Source of the DNA: Thalassospira lucentensis
GTDB taxonomy: Bacteria; Pseudomonadota; Alphaproteobacteria; Rhodospirillales; Thalassospiraceae
NCBI RefSeq assembly: GCF_001613805.1
Contig: NZ_LPVY01000003.1
Span: 434,001 to 498,000 of the forward strand
DNA: 64,000 nucleotides
Direction of reading: 5' to 3'
Of the stretch, positions 16,413 to 25,043 are shown one piece after another. The position numbers were made by a program, and so were the translations under genes. Numbering within the stretch: the first letter of the stretch is position 1; each line of letters begins with the position of its first letter. The notes below the pieces were generated by a model that ran no database searches, was not told where the DNA came from, and worked only from the letters and a program-made list of their open reading frames with translations.

Positions 16413-18673
16413 GCCGCTTCTCCCTGGTCGTCTTCATCCGAAACGCGGTTTTGCGGCCGGTTCTGCGGAACATCGTTTTCATGAAAATCTTCGAGCATGT
16501 CGCGCCAACGCGAGGCATGAAGCCACGCATTGTATTGCGTCGCCACGCCGAGCATGTAATCGGTGTGGGTTGAAATCGACTTGCGCTCGAAATGATAAAG
16601 GCTGGCGTCGGGGACATATTTGATGTCGAAATCGGCCTTGCGGATCTTGAGGCACAGATCGCTGTCCTCGTAATCGCCGATCACGTAATCCTCGGTAAAG
16701 CCACCGACGTCATCGAATGCACCGCGATGCAGCAACATGCAGGCCCCGGTAATTCCCGGAACGGAACGTTCGATATTGGCATCAGGGAACTGATCCGGAA
16801 GCCCCTTGTAGAAATGATGATTAAGCCACTGCCCGCGTTCATTTTTGGCAAAATACATTCCCGCGTGCTGCAACGAACCGTCTTCAAACAAAAGCTTCGG
16901 CCCCACGGCAGCGACTTCCTGTGGACCACCCATTTTCGATGCCAGCAATTCCAGCCAGCCGATCTGATGGGGAATGACATCGGAATTGAGCATTGCAATC
17001 AGGTCCGCACGGGCATGTTCCGCCCCGGAATTGCAGGCACGCGCATAACCACCGTTACGACTCATAACCACCAGACGCATCGGCATGTCGTAAAGCAGAT
17101 GCAAACCGCGCAGAAGATGTTCGCATTCCTCCGCCTGTTCCGGGGAATCAAGCACATAGATCACGTCGCAATATTGCGAAATCCAAGGGTCACAGGCAAA
17201 GGCACCAACCTGCGCACGCAGAAAATCCAGGACCCGATACAGTGGCACGACAATGGAAACCGCCGGCTCCTTGCGCGGCTCTCCGAACTCGATGGTCCGG
17301 TCAATCTTGGCTGCTGCCAGCAACTTCTGCTGCAAATCACCAATGACCGGTGACAGACAGTTTTCAATAATCTCGTCGGTCAGATGTTGCGGCGGGACCG
17401 CACGCAGGATGCGGGCCCGTGCCTCGGCCGGATCAATCGGCTGTGCTGTCGGCACCATCAGATGACGGCTGCCAGATGTCAGCCGCATCAAACTGCGCGG
17501 CTGCAGGATCGGCACCTGACTTTGGATTTCACGATAAAATCCGACGAAACCGGTTGCCGAAACGGTACGATCATCATCCATGACATTACCGGCATAACGG
17601 TAGAAACCCTCGCCGAATGGGTGTGCCGTTCCCTTGCTGTCAAGAATATCGATCCCGGCAATCATTTCAGCCGGATCACGATACCAACCGCCAATCAGGG
17701 TGCCGCGTGCCGTGGTTACGGCAAGGTCGACCTCGCCGCTCGGCAATCCGCCGCCACCGGTTACCCGCTGGCTTGAAAGCGGACAGCGCAACTGGAATTC
17801 AAGGGCGGCCTTCCGGGCCTTGGTGTCGCCACGAGCCATCGCGCCGATGATATATTCGCGCAGATCGGCATCGGATTTGCCGCGCGCCAGCCACCATCGC
17901 GACAACGAGGGCAAAACTGGCGTCGCCGCCAGATGGCGAATGGCCAGCGCGCGTCCGCCGGTCACGACGAGATAGGCACCGTTCTCGGTGCCGTCGCGAT
18001 CAGCGATCATGTAGGTCTGTTTCTTGCCCTGCGGACCTTCGCTGCTTTCATGCGGCGGAAGCGCCAGGCGGCGGAAACCAAAGGAGGAAACGATGTAAAC
18101 GGCTTCGATTTCGCCAAATGCCACCGGCAGCCCGGCCGAGATCAGGATTTGCTGATCGGACAGCTTCGCGACCGCTTTGGCGCGTTGGGGCGTATCGACA
18201 ATTTCGGAAACGAGCTTATTGAGGAATATGGTGTAACTTTTGCTGCGGCGGGTGCGGAACATGCTGGCCCATGCACCAAGCAAGGCAGACATCAGCGACA
18301 ATCGCCCTGATGGCGTAACATCTTCCAGCAGCATGCCTGCGCTGGCGAATTCAAAATCACCATCCGGATCAATTGTAATTTCATCTTTGCGGCCAAGGGT
18401 CCCTGCTTCAGCCAGAAATGAAACAGGTGCATCTTTGGGTCTGCGGATAACACGCAGCAGGCGGGTTCCTCCGCCGCCAAGAGGCAGACGCAATGTGGCT
18501 TGCGGCGAAATTGCTTTGCCTTCGGTAGTTTCAAGCTTGGGCACCGCCCACAAACGGGTCGGCATATCCCATATAAGAAGCAATGTTTCAGGGTTAAGCA
18601 GGCAAACTTCCGGCGCGTCACCGGTCGTCCGCACAGCTTCGGACGAGGCAAATTCGAGCATGGCGATTTTCAC
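16409..18673 (-). CDS. Large GW-domain glycosyltransferase family 2 protein
   Basis: 754 residues. The N-terminal about 450 residues include a GW-type segment (TLIGGWYRDPAEMIAGIDIL) like those in the 730- and 261-residue neighbours. The C-terminal GT2 (GT-A) domain has VSIVVPLYRV, the nucleotide/metal site LNSDV (562-566), PKLLFEDGSLQHAG, GITGACMLLHR and the catalytic-base region DYEDSDLCLKIR (about 667-678). All key acids are present, so it should be active. It overlaps the methyltransferase by 4 bp. The RTX gene ends 57 bp upstream with a hairpin in between. Substrate unknown. Confidence 0.85.
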   Translation of the reverse strand: MKIAMLEFASSEAVRTTGDAPEVCLLNPETLLLIWDMPTRLWAVPKLETTEGKAISPQATLRLPLGGGGTRLLRVIRRPKDAPVSFLAEAGTLGRKDEITIDPDGDFEFASAGMLLEDVTPSGRLSLMSALLGAWASMFRTRRSKSYTIFLNKLVSEIVDTPQRAKAVAKLSDQQILISAGLPVAFGEIEAVYIVSSFGFRRLALPPHESSEGPQGKKQTYMIADRDGTENGAYLVVTGGRALAIRHLAATPVLPSLSRWWLARGKSDADLREYIIGAMARGDTKARKAALEFQLRCPLSSQRVTGGGGLPSGEVDLAVTTARGTLIGGWYRDPAEMIAGIDILDSKGTAHPFGEGFYRYAGNVMDDDRTVSATGFVGFYREIQSQVPILQPRSLMRLTSGSRHLMVPTAQPIDPAEARARILRAVPPQHLTDEIIENCLSPVIGDLQQKLLAAAKIDRTIEFGEPRKEPAVSIVVPLYRVLDFLRAQVGAFACDPWISQYCDVIYVLDSPEQAEECEHLLRGLHLLYDMPMRLVVMSRNGGYARACNSGAEHARADLIAMLNSDVIPHQIGWLELLASKMGGPQEVAAVGPKLLFEDGSLQHAGMYFAKNERGQWLNHHFYKGLPDQFPDANIERSVPGITGACMLLHRGAFDDVGGFTEDYVIGDYEDSDLCLKIRKADFDIKYVPDASLYHFERKSISTHTDYMLGVATQYNAWLHASRWRDMLEDFHENDVPQNRPQNRVSDEDDQGEAA

Positions 18674-18694
18674 TTCACAAGAAGTTCAGGGTGA

Positions 18695-18718
18695 CGCCCG
18701 CAACATAAGTTGCGGACG
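18695..18718 (-). other. Intercistronic hairpin between the RTX gene and the GT2 operon
   Basis: CCGCAAC (18698-18704) and GTTGCGG (18709-18715) form a perfect stem with a 4-nt loop, extendable to about 10 bp with one G-U pair. There is no T-run on the minus strand, so it looks more like an mRNA-stabilising or processing hairpin than a full terminator. Confidence 0.5.
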
Positions 18719-18730
18719 CCATCATTCGGA

Positions 18731-19525
18731 TTACTGGACGCTGAAGAAGCTGTCCGGATTGTCCTGGACGTCTTCTGCATCGACATTGTTGAGGGTGATG
18801 GAATCCCCATTGCCAAGGTCGATAACAGTGTTGGCGCCATCCTGCGTTGCACGCGCAGCAACATCGTCGGCACTTTCGATGCCGGTGTCGTTGATGTTGT
18901 TGCTAATGGAAAGCATGTCTTCGCCAACCGTGAAGTCGAGTACGACGTCGTTACCGCCGCCACCGGTGAAGACAAAGGTATCGCTACCCGAGCCACCGAT
19001 CATCAGATCGTCACCGGCACCTCCGTCAAGGACATCGTCCCCTGCGCCGCCGAGCATAAGATCATTGCCTTCGCCGCCCTGGAGAACATCGTCACCAGAA
19101 CCGCCCAACATCTGATCATTGCCTTCGCCGCCAAGCATGATGTCATCACCGGATCCACCGATCACGAGATCATCGCCTGCGCCGCCATCGAGGACATCAT
19201 TGTCCGAACCGCCAAGCATGGTGTCGTCATCGACACCACCTGACAAAACATCTTCACCAGAGCCACCCATCATCAGGTCGCTGCCGGAATCCCCCATCAG
19301 TACATCGTTACCCGATCCACCGAACAGGATGTCGCTACCTTCGCCACCAATGGCAACGTCGTTGCCTGCGCCACCGAACAGGACGTCATCGCCCTCTTCG
19401 CCGAACAGAACATCATCATTACCTTGTCCGAAGATTGTATCGTCACCGCCACGTCCAAAAATCACGTCGCTGAAACGAGACCCTAGAAGCGCATCATCAA
19501 AGGCGCCGCCTTCGAGAGTTGCCAT
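18731..19525 (-). CDS. Small RTX (hemolysin-type Ca2+-binding repeat) protein, predicted type I secreted
   Basis: 264 residues. After a short N-terminus, residues about 18-185 are almost entirely GG-x-G-x-D-x-h nonapeptide repeats (for example FGGAGNDVA, MGGSGEDVL, DGGAGDDLV), which form Ca2+-bound parallel beta-rolls after export. The last about 80 residues (from SGSDTFVFTGGGG to DSFFSVQ) have the acidic, Cys-free make-up of a type I secretion signal. There is no enzymatic domain, so a structural or surface-layer role is more likely than toxin activity. A GAAGGAGG ribosome site precedes the ATG. The exporter genes lie 330 bp upstream in the same direction. Confidence 0.9.
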   Translation of the reverse strand: MATLEGGAFDDALLGSRFSDVIFGRGGDDTIFGQGNDDVLFGEEGDDVLFGGAGNDVAIGGEGSDILFGGSGNDVLMGDSGSDLMMGGSGEDVLSGGVDDDTMLGGSDNDVLDGGAGDDLVIGGSGDDIMLGGEGNDQMLGGSGDDVLQGGEGNDLMLGGAGDDVLDGGAGDDLMIGGSGSDTFVFTGGGGNDVVLDFTVGEDMLSISNNINDTGIESADDVAARATQDGANTVIDLGNGDSITLNNVDAEDVQDNPDSFFSVQ

Positions 19526-19856
19526 GTAATCCTCCTTCGTGTCCCAACATTATTGACATCGCGGGGGTTATCCCCTCACGAGAGGTTGGCCGTTCCCTCA
19601 AGGCGCTAGAGGCCCCCTGAGATCGGCCACACAGCAACCCTATATTCTTTTCTTTTATCTTAGGAAGATATTCTCGTGTTTTTATTGTGTCAATATTATG
19701 GATTAAGGCATGAATTACATTATAATTCCTGAATTATTTCACAAGTATTCATTTTTTATTTTATTTATATTTAGTTTTATTTTTGAACAATACTTGAAAA
19801 GAAAAAGCCGCAGACGTTTCAATCTGCGGCTTTCGCGCCTGCAGCATTTCTGAAAA
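19526..19856. other. AT-rich intergenic region upstream of the RTX gene
   Basis: 331 bp without a supported gene. The half next to the RTX gene is GC-richer and contains small inverted repeats (GGGG-TTAT-CCCC at 19564-19575). About 19660-19800 is very AT-rich compared with the surroundings and probably holds the RTX promoter. The far end carries the exporter operon's terminator. Confidence 0.6.
19804..19833 (-). terminator. Terminator of the type I secretion operon
   Basis: AAAGCCGCAGA (19804-19814) and TCTGCGGCTTT (19823-19833) form a perfect 11-bp stem with an 8-nt loop. On the minus strand it is followed by TTTTTCTTTT. It lies 23 bp after the HlyD stop codon. Confidence 0.9.
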
Positions 19857-21239
19857 TCAGTCCTCGCGGAACGCTTTGCTCATGCTTTCGGTGATCGGAT
19901 CTACCAGATAGTCAATCGCCTTTCTGGGCGATTTCAGGATCAGAATATCTGCTGGCATACCCGGTCGAATTTCAATGTCATCGCGCTCTGCCAATGCACC
20001 AGGGTCAATTGCGGCCCGAACGATGTAATAGGAAGAATCGCGCTGCTCATCGACCGTCTGGTCTGCTGCAACATATTTAACCTCCCCATCAAGTGGTGCC
20101 AGGCGACGCTGACTATATGCCGTCAGTTTGATCTGGGCCTTTGATCCGACATGAACTGAATCAATATCCTGGCGATTGATCATCGCCTCGATCAAAAGCG
20201 GTTCGTCTTCGGGGATAATATCCATGATCGGTTCTGCCGGACTGATCACGCCGCCCGGTGTGCGGACCTGAATATTGGCAACAGTTCCGGCCTGCGGTGC
20301 CTTGACCTCCAACCGGTTCAGGACATCTTCGCTGGCACGAAGACGCTGGCTGACATCGTTCAATGCCAGTTGGGCTTCCTGAATTTCAGTTGCTATGTCG
20401 CTTTGCCATTCCATTTCAATCGACGCAAGATTGATTTCAGCTTCGGCTTTTTGCTGTTCTGCTGCGGCTTTTTGCGCTTTGAACTCGCCCATATCGCCAA
20501 CAAGATCTGACCAGTTATTCTCGATTTCGACCAACTGGGTACGCGTTGCGAATCCCTTCTCGGCCAACTGACGAATGCCTTGCAATTGCTCGGCAACCAA
20601 CTTTTCCTGCCGGGTGCGGGCATTGATCTGGGAATCAAGCGCACGGGCCTCGGCGTCAAACTGTTCTATCTGTTTGGCCTGAGCATTCCGTTTGGCTTCA
20701 TAAACCTCGTTACGCTTGCCAAACAGACGCTTTTCATCCTGCAAGATGTCATCAACATATTCCTGTTTCGCATCCATCAATTGCTGCGGAAAGTTGATTT
20801 GGTCGCGACCTTCCTGCTCCGCACGAAGGCGTGCAAGTTTTGCAAGAAGTCCATATCTTTCGCCGCGCAACTGCCCGAGTTCGGACTCGCTTCGCGTCCC
20901 GTCAAGCAGCATCAAAACCTGGCCCTGCTTTACGCGTTCCCCTTCCTCGACCAGCAGCTTTTTCAAAATGCCGCCCTCGAAATGGTTCACGACCTTTTTG
21001 CGGGAATCCACGATTACCGAGCCTGACGCAACCGCAGCGCTATCAAGTTCAGCTGTAAAAGCCCAGGAAAAGAAACCGCCAAACCCAACAGCGATCACAA
21101 TAATACCTGCCATGATCGGCTTGCGCAGACTTTGGCGAGACGCCGTCCTCTCTTCATCAAGCACCTGATACCATGCAGGTTGCGGATCTTCCGGGATCAT
21201 GACCTCGCCACGATCATCGACATTGATTACACGGTTCAT
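19857..21239 (-). CDS. HlyD family type I secretion periplasmic adaptor
   Basis: 460 residues. One transmembrane helix at about 43-61 (MAGIIVIAVGFGGFFSWAF), a beta-barrel/lipoyl half-motif GSVIVDSRKKVVNHFEGGIL, a long coiled-coil hairpin (about 100-300, rich in Glu, Gln, Ala and Lys) and the second half VKAPQAGTVANIQVRTPGGVI, then ADILILKSPRKAIDYLVDPI. This is the membrane-fusion protein linking the ABC exporter to an outer-membrane TolC, which is not in the window. The start overlaps the exporter gene by 4 bp. Confidence 0.94.
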   Translation of the reverse strand: MNRVINVDDRGEVMIPEDPQPAWYQVLDEERTASRQSLRKPIMAGIIVIAVGFGGFFSWAFTAELDSAAVASGSVIVDSRKKVVNHFEGGILKKLLVEEGERVKQGQVLMLLDGTRSESELGQLRGERYGLLAKLARLRAEQEGRDQINFPQQLMDAKQEYVDDILQDEKRLFGKRNEVYEAKRNAQAKQIEQFDAEARALDSQINARTRQEKLVAEQLQGIRQLAEKGFATRTQLVEIENNWSDLVGDMGEFKAQKAAAEQQKAEAEINLASIEMEWQSDIATEIQEAQLALNDVSQRLRASEDVLNRLEVKAPQAGTVANIQVRTPGGVISPAEPIMDIIPEDEPLLIEAMINRQDIDSVHVGSKAQIKLTAYSQRRLAPLDGEVKYVAADQTVDEQRDSSYYIVRAAIDPGALAERDDIEIRPGMPADILILKSPRKAIDYLVDPITESMSKAFRED

Positions 21240-23026
21240 GCCGCACCCCCGTTTTGCTGATTGCGTTTGATCGACGGCAGGCTTTTGATGTCATTGTCAT
21301 CCTGCGTCATCGAACGGATCACATCGGTGCGTTCACCAAACTGCTTGACCCGACCATCCTGCATGACAAGCAGCTTGTGGGCGTATTGCATGATGCTTTG
21401 GCGGTGCGCGATCAGCACCACCATCGCCCCCGCATCCGCAGCCTGACGTACCGCCCGGATCAGAGACGCCTCGCCTTCGGCATCAAGATTGGCATTAGGT
21501 TCATCCAGTACCAGAAGACGGGGCCAGCCATACAATGCACGCGCAAGCGCGATGCGCTGCTGCTGCCCACCGGACAATGTATGTCGCCCGGCCCCGATCG
21601 GCGTGTCATAGCCCAACGGCAAACGGCCGATCATTTCATGAACGCCGGCCGCACGGGCTGCATCAATAACCTTGCGCGGATTTGCCTCGCGCATGCGACC
21701 GATGTTTTCACGGATGGTTCCGTTCAGAAGTGACACGGATTGTGGAAGATAACCGACCATGTTGCCAAACGACCCGCGCTCCCAAAGATAGGTACTGTGC
21801 CCATCAAGGAACACACCGCCTGCCGTCGGCTTTGCAGCCCCCACCAGAACACGTGACAGGGTTGACTTACCCGCTGCGGATGGCCCGACCACCCCAAGAA
21901 TTTCGCCGGGATTAAGGTCGAAATTCACACCGCGCAAAACCGGAACATTCGATCCCGGCACCGCATAAACCAGATTGTCGACAACAAGCGGGCCTTCGGA
22001 ACGCGGCGTTGGTTCTATCTCACGCTCGGACTGACGTTCTTCAAGGATATTTCGAATACGCTTCCATGACGACAGGGCTGAAACCCAAGCCCGCCAATCG
22101 CGGGTGACATTATCGAACGGCAACAGAAGACGCCCCATAATGACCGTACCGCCAATCATCGCGCCAGGTGTTGTTTCACCCTGAATGACAAGATATGCGC
22201 CCATCGCCAGCACACAAATCTGCATGCCGAAACGGGCAGAACGCGAGACAGAATACATCCCCTTGCTACGCGCATTACCGATATCAAGTAGCTCGCTGGC
22301 ATGGATTTGCGATTGACGCCAACGCATAGCAAGAGCCGGCAACATACCCATCGCCTCAATGGCTTCGGCATTTGATACGGTTGACCCGATATCGCCGATA
22401 TTGCGCAGATTGGCGTCAGAACCCTCCTTGGTGATCTGGCGTACCAGCAAATCCCCCAACAGGCTAAGCCCGATCAGGATCAGCACCGCCACAAGGCCGG
22501 CAATCCCGTAATATGGATGCAGGGCAAACATCACACCGAGGAAAATGGGCGACCAGATCGCTTCAAGCGGTGCACCAATGGTATTGCCATTGATAAAATT
22601 ACGCAGATCGGACAGGTCGCGCAGAACCTGCGTCCCCTGTACCGACCCTTTTTCAAGCGCGACGCTCATTGCTGCCGAAATCGCAGGCAAGTTCAGGCGA
22701 CGCAGTAATGATTTGGCCATTTCCTGAAAGATCAGGGCCCGAATGAAATCAAGGATGCCGTATAGAATGATGGCACCGACCGCAATTGCCAGCAGCAATT
22801 TCAGCGTATCGGTGCTTTGACTGTTGATGACGCGATCATGCACCTGAAGCATGAAAAGCGGCACGGTCAGTTGCAGAACATTGATAAAGCCGCTCAGGAC
22901 CCCGGCCCATCCAAGGCCACGAACAAAAGTGTATCTTGCCTCGCGGATGACGGACTTCGCATCCAGCGATGGTCTGACAGCTTTGCTTTCTGCGGTTTTT
23001 GGCGTGTTTTTACGACCAAAATGCAT
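21236..23026 (-). CDS. Type I secretion system ABC transporter (permease-ATPase fusion)
   Basis: 596 residues of the PrtD-like class without an N-terminal peptidase. Transmembrane helices span about 35-300. The ATPase has Walker A GPSAAGKST (381-389), signature LSGGQQQ (484-490), Walker B LLVLDE (504-509) and the switch His in IAHRQ. It powers one-step export of C-terminally signalled proteins. The RTX protein encoded just downstream is the obvious cargo. Divergent from the MarR gene across a 326-bp region. Confidence 0.94.
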   Translation of the reverse strand: MHFGRKNTPKTAESKAVRPSLDAKSVIREARYTFVRGLGWAGVLSGFINVLQLTVPLFMLQVHDRVINSQSTDTLKLLLAIAVGAIILYGILDFIRALIFQEMAKSLLRRLNLPAISAAMSVALEKGSVQGTQVLRDLSDLRNFINGNTIGAPLEAIWSPIFLGVMFALHPYYGIAGLVAVLILIGLSLLGDLLVRQITKEGSDANLRNIGDIGSTVSNAEAIEAMGMLPALAMRWRQSQIHASELLDIGNARSKGMYSVSRSARFGMQICVLAMGAYLVIQGETTPGAMIGGTVIMGRLLLPFDNVTRDWRAWVSALSSWKRIRNILEERQSEREIEPTPRSEGPLVVDNLVYAVPGSNVPVLRGVNFDLNPGEILGVVGPSAAGKSTLSRVLVGAAKPTAGGVFLDGHSTYLWERGSFGNMVGYLPQSVSLLNGTIRENIGRMREANPRKVIDAARAAGVHEMIGRLPLGYDTPIGAGRHTLSGGQQQRIALARALYGWPRLLVLDEPNANLDAEGEASLIRAVRQAADAGAMVVLIAHRQSIMQYAHKLLVMQDGRVKQFGERTDVIRSMTQDDNDIKSLPSIKRNQQNGGAA

Positions 23027-23352
23027 TGATTTTCATCCAATCAGCCAAAAGTCATAGTTTTTCCGCAATCTAATCACATAGTTGCGATGTCATGATGATC
23101 TACAATAAAATCAAATATGTCGATCTCATGTTCATGATCTGACAATGTAAAAACAGAAGAAGACGAAGTAATTTAAAAATGAAAATACTTTCAAATTACT
23201 TCGAAATTACGAGCAAACTGAGGGAAGAATTGGGCGTGCGGAAAAACCGTTCAAGAGCAACGTCCTGTTATCTTCCCCACACGAAAGGCCTGCTACGGTC
23301 GAAAGACCATGGCATCAACTCTCGCTTGGGACCAGATAACGGATCAAACAAC
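23027..23352. promoter_or_regulatory. Divergent intergenic region between the exporter and marR
   Basis: 326 bp, AT-rich, holding the promoters of two divergent operons. It contains an 11-bp perfect inverted repeat described separately. The marR reading frame is open upstream to 23179, but this part looks non-coding and lacks family similarity by eye. Confidence 0.55.
23164..23203. promoter_or_regulatory. Candidate operator: 11-bp inverted repeat
   Basis: CGAAGTAATTT (23164-23174) and AAATTACTTCG (23193-23203) are exact inverted repeats 18 bp apart. AAATTAC recurs at 23204-23210, 11 bp after its copy at 23193. It sits between the exporter and marR starts, where an autoregulating MarR protein would be expected to bind. 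Confidence 0.5.
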
Positions 23353-23853
23353 ATGACCGTCACTCATCTTGAACTAGCAAACACCGTCGAGCGTATTTAT
23401 CGGCGTTTTGCTGATCTGCTTCGTGTAGATCTTATTCGACTCGGCAAAGATGACATCAGCCCCGCACAAGTTGCGTTGCTGTTTACCATCGGAGACGATG
23501 AACTTTCGGTCCGGGATCTTCTTGATCGCGGCCATTACATGGGATCGAATGCATCCTATAATCTGAAGCAATTGGCTGAATCGGGCTATGTTGAACGCCA
23601 TGTGATGGCCCGTGACCGACGGTCTGCCAGAATCAAACTTACCCGTAAGGGGCATGAACTGTGTGAATCCCTGCATGAATTCCACGAGGAATATCACAAC
23701 GCACTGACCAATGACCTGCAAGACCAGCAGGAAATGGAAACAGCACTTCGCACCTTGCGGCGCCTGGAGGAATTCTGGACACAGACCCTCCGCTATGGCG
23801 GTGTGCCGGTAACAAGCGCTGTCATGACACAAGAGCTTCGCAGTCGCCGATGA
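23353..23853 (+). CDS. MarR-family winged-helix transcriptional regulator
   Basis: 166 residues from the ATG at 23353. A long N-terminal helix (THLELANTVERIYRRFADLL) is followed by a winged helix: ISPAQVALLFTIGD, SVRDLLDRGHYMGSNASYNLKQLAESGYVERHV and the wing RDRRSARIKLTRKG, then a C-terminal dimerisation helix. This order is standard for MarR proteins. The stop overlaps the following GT4 gene by 4 bp, so regulator and enzyme are made together. Ligand unknown. Likely to act on its own divergent promoter region (inference). Confidence 0.85.
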   Translation: MTVTHLELANTVERIYRRFADLLRVDLIRLGKDDISPAQVALLFTIGDDELSVRDLLDRGHYMGSNASYNLKQLAESGYVERHVMARDRRSARIKLTRKGHELCESLHEFHEEYHNALTNDLQDQQEMETALRTLRRLEEFWTQTLRYGGVPVTSAVMTQELRSRR

Positions 23854-25043
23854 AAATTGTCTTTGTCCACCGCCATGGACCGGGACAATTTGTTCACCTG
23901 GCCTGTCATCTGGCAAATGCCGGATGGCAGGTTTCCTTCCTTTGCGAAGCAATGAACGTTCAACTTCCCGGCATTCGTGTCCTGCGTCAGCGGGCTACCC
24001 CGCCCCCGCCTGCCACCCCGTTCCCCCAATATCACCATCAAATCGGCATGCAGGCCGCCACAACACTCGATTCACTCGTCGCACAGGAGGGGCCACCCGA
24101 TATTGTCTACGGGCATATTGGCTGGGGCGGCATGATGTTTGCGCGGGATGTCCTGCGCAAGACACCACTGATCGGTTATTGCGAACATTACTATCATGCC
24201 GAGGGGCGCGATGTCGGTTTCGATCCGACCGAAACGGTTACATTGGCCAAGCGAACCCAGCTTCGGTTGCGCAACAACGCGCAGCTTTCAAGTCTGGAAA
24301 CCATTGATGCCGGGATCAGCCCAACGGCTTGGCAAAAAGCTGCCTTCCCGCAAAGCTTCCACAACAAGATCGGGATTTGCCATGATGGTATTGATATCCA
24401 TCGCTGCCGCCCGGATGAAAAAGCAGAACTGATCCTGCCCGATGGCCGCGTTGTCCGGCAGGGTGATCCGGTAATCACCTATGTCGCGCGCGACCTTGAA
24501 CCCTATCGCGGGTTCCCGCAGTTCATGCGTGCTGCGGCAAAACTGTCCAGTCAAAACCCGGAGGTTACTTTTGTCGTCGCGGGTGGTGACGGCATCAGTT
24601 ATGGATCCCCCCGCAGTGACGGAAAGAAATGGCGTGACGCCATGATGTCAGAAACCGGCATGGATCCGTCCCGAATTGCCTTTCTTGGGCAAATTCCGCA
24701 TGACCAGCTGATCCGCCTGTTCCAGATCAGTTCGGCCCATGTCTATCTGACATATCCGTTTGTTTTGTCATGGTCAGTCCTTGAAGCCATGGCATGCGGA
24801 ACACCTGTAATCGCATCGGATACCGGACCGTGCCGAGATATCATTCGTCATGGAAAGAACGGATTGATGTGCGGTTTTTGGGACGAGGATCAGCTTGCCA
24901 CAACAATGGCGGAAGCTTTGGCACACCCTGAACGTCTTCGCGAAATCCGCAAGCTTTCGCGCCTTACGATCACACGAAACTTTGCCTTGCAGCAATGCCT
25001 TGAAAGACAGACCGGTCTGATTGAACGGATGGCAAAGCGGTGA
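23850..25043 (+). CDS. Glycosyltransferase family 4 (GT-B), co-operonic with marR
   Basis: 397 residues. N-terminal Rossmann half: VFVHRHGPGQFVHLACHLA, DIVYGHIGWGGMMF. C-terminal donor half: VITYVARDLEPYRGFPQFM, FLGQIPHDQLIRLF and the E-x7-E block SWSVLEAMACGTPVIASD. These are standard GT4 features. It overlaps marR by 4 bp and ends directly at the convergent JAMM gene. It is transcribed away from the main glycan locus, so it may serve a different product or be a separately regulated step. Confidence 0.87.
   Translation: MKIVFVHRHGPGQFVHLACHLANAGWQVSFLCEAMNVQLPGIRVLRQRATPPPPATPFPQYHHQIGMQAATTLDSLVAQEGPPDIVYGHIGWGGMMFARDVLRKTPLIGYCEHYYHAEGRDVGFDPTETVTLAKRTQLRLRNNAQLSSLETIDAGISPTAWQKAAFPQSFHNKIGICHDGIDIHRCRPDEKAELILPDGRVVRQGDPVITYVARDLEPYRGFPQFMRAAAKLSSQNPEVTFVVAGGDGISYGSPRSDGKKWRDAMMSETGMDPSRIAFLGQIPHDQLIRLFQISSAHVYLTYPFVLSWSVLEAMACGTPVIASDTGPCRDIIRHGKNGLMCGFWDEDQLATTMAEALAHPERLREIRKLSRLTITRNFALQQCLERQTGLIERMAKR

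Noticed and set aside
18710-19243. Open frames on the plus strand across the RTX gene
   Set aside because: The repeats in the RTX gene create repetitive antisense frames (DHEIIA-like patterns); no start signal or independent support.
18731-19525. Periodic DNA repeats that might suggest a CRISPR array
   Set aside because: The period is about 27 bp and in frame with GGxGxD protein repeats, with no unique spacers; it is coding sequence.
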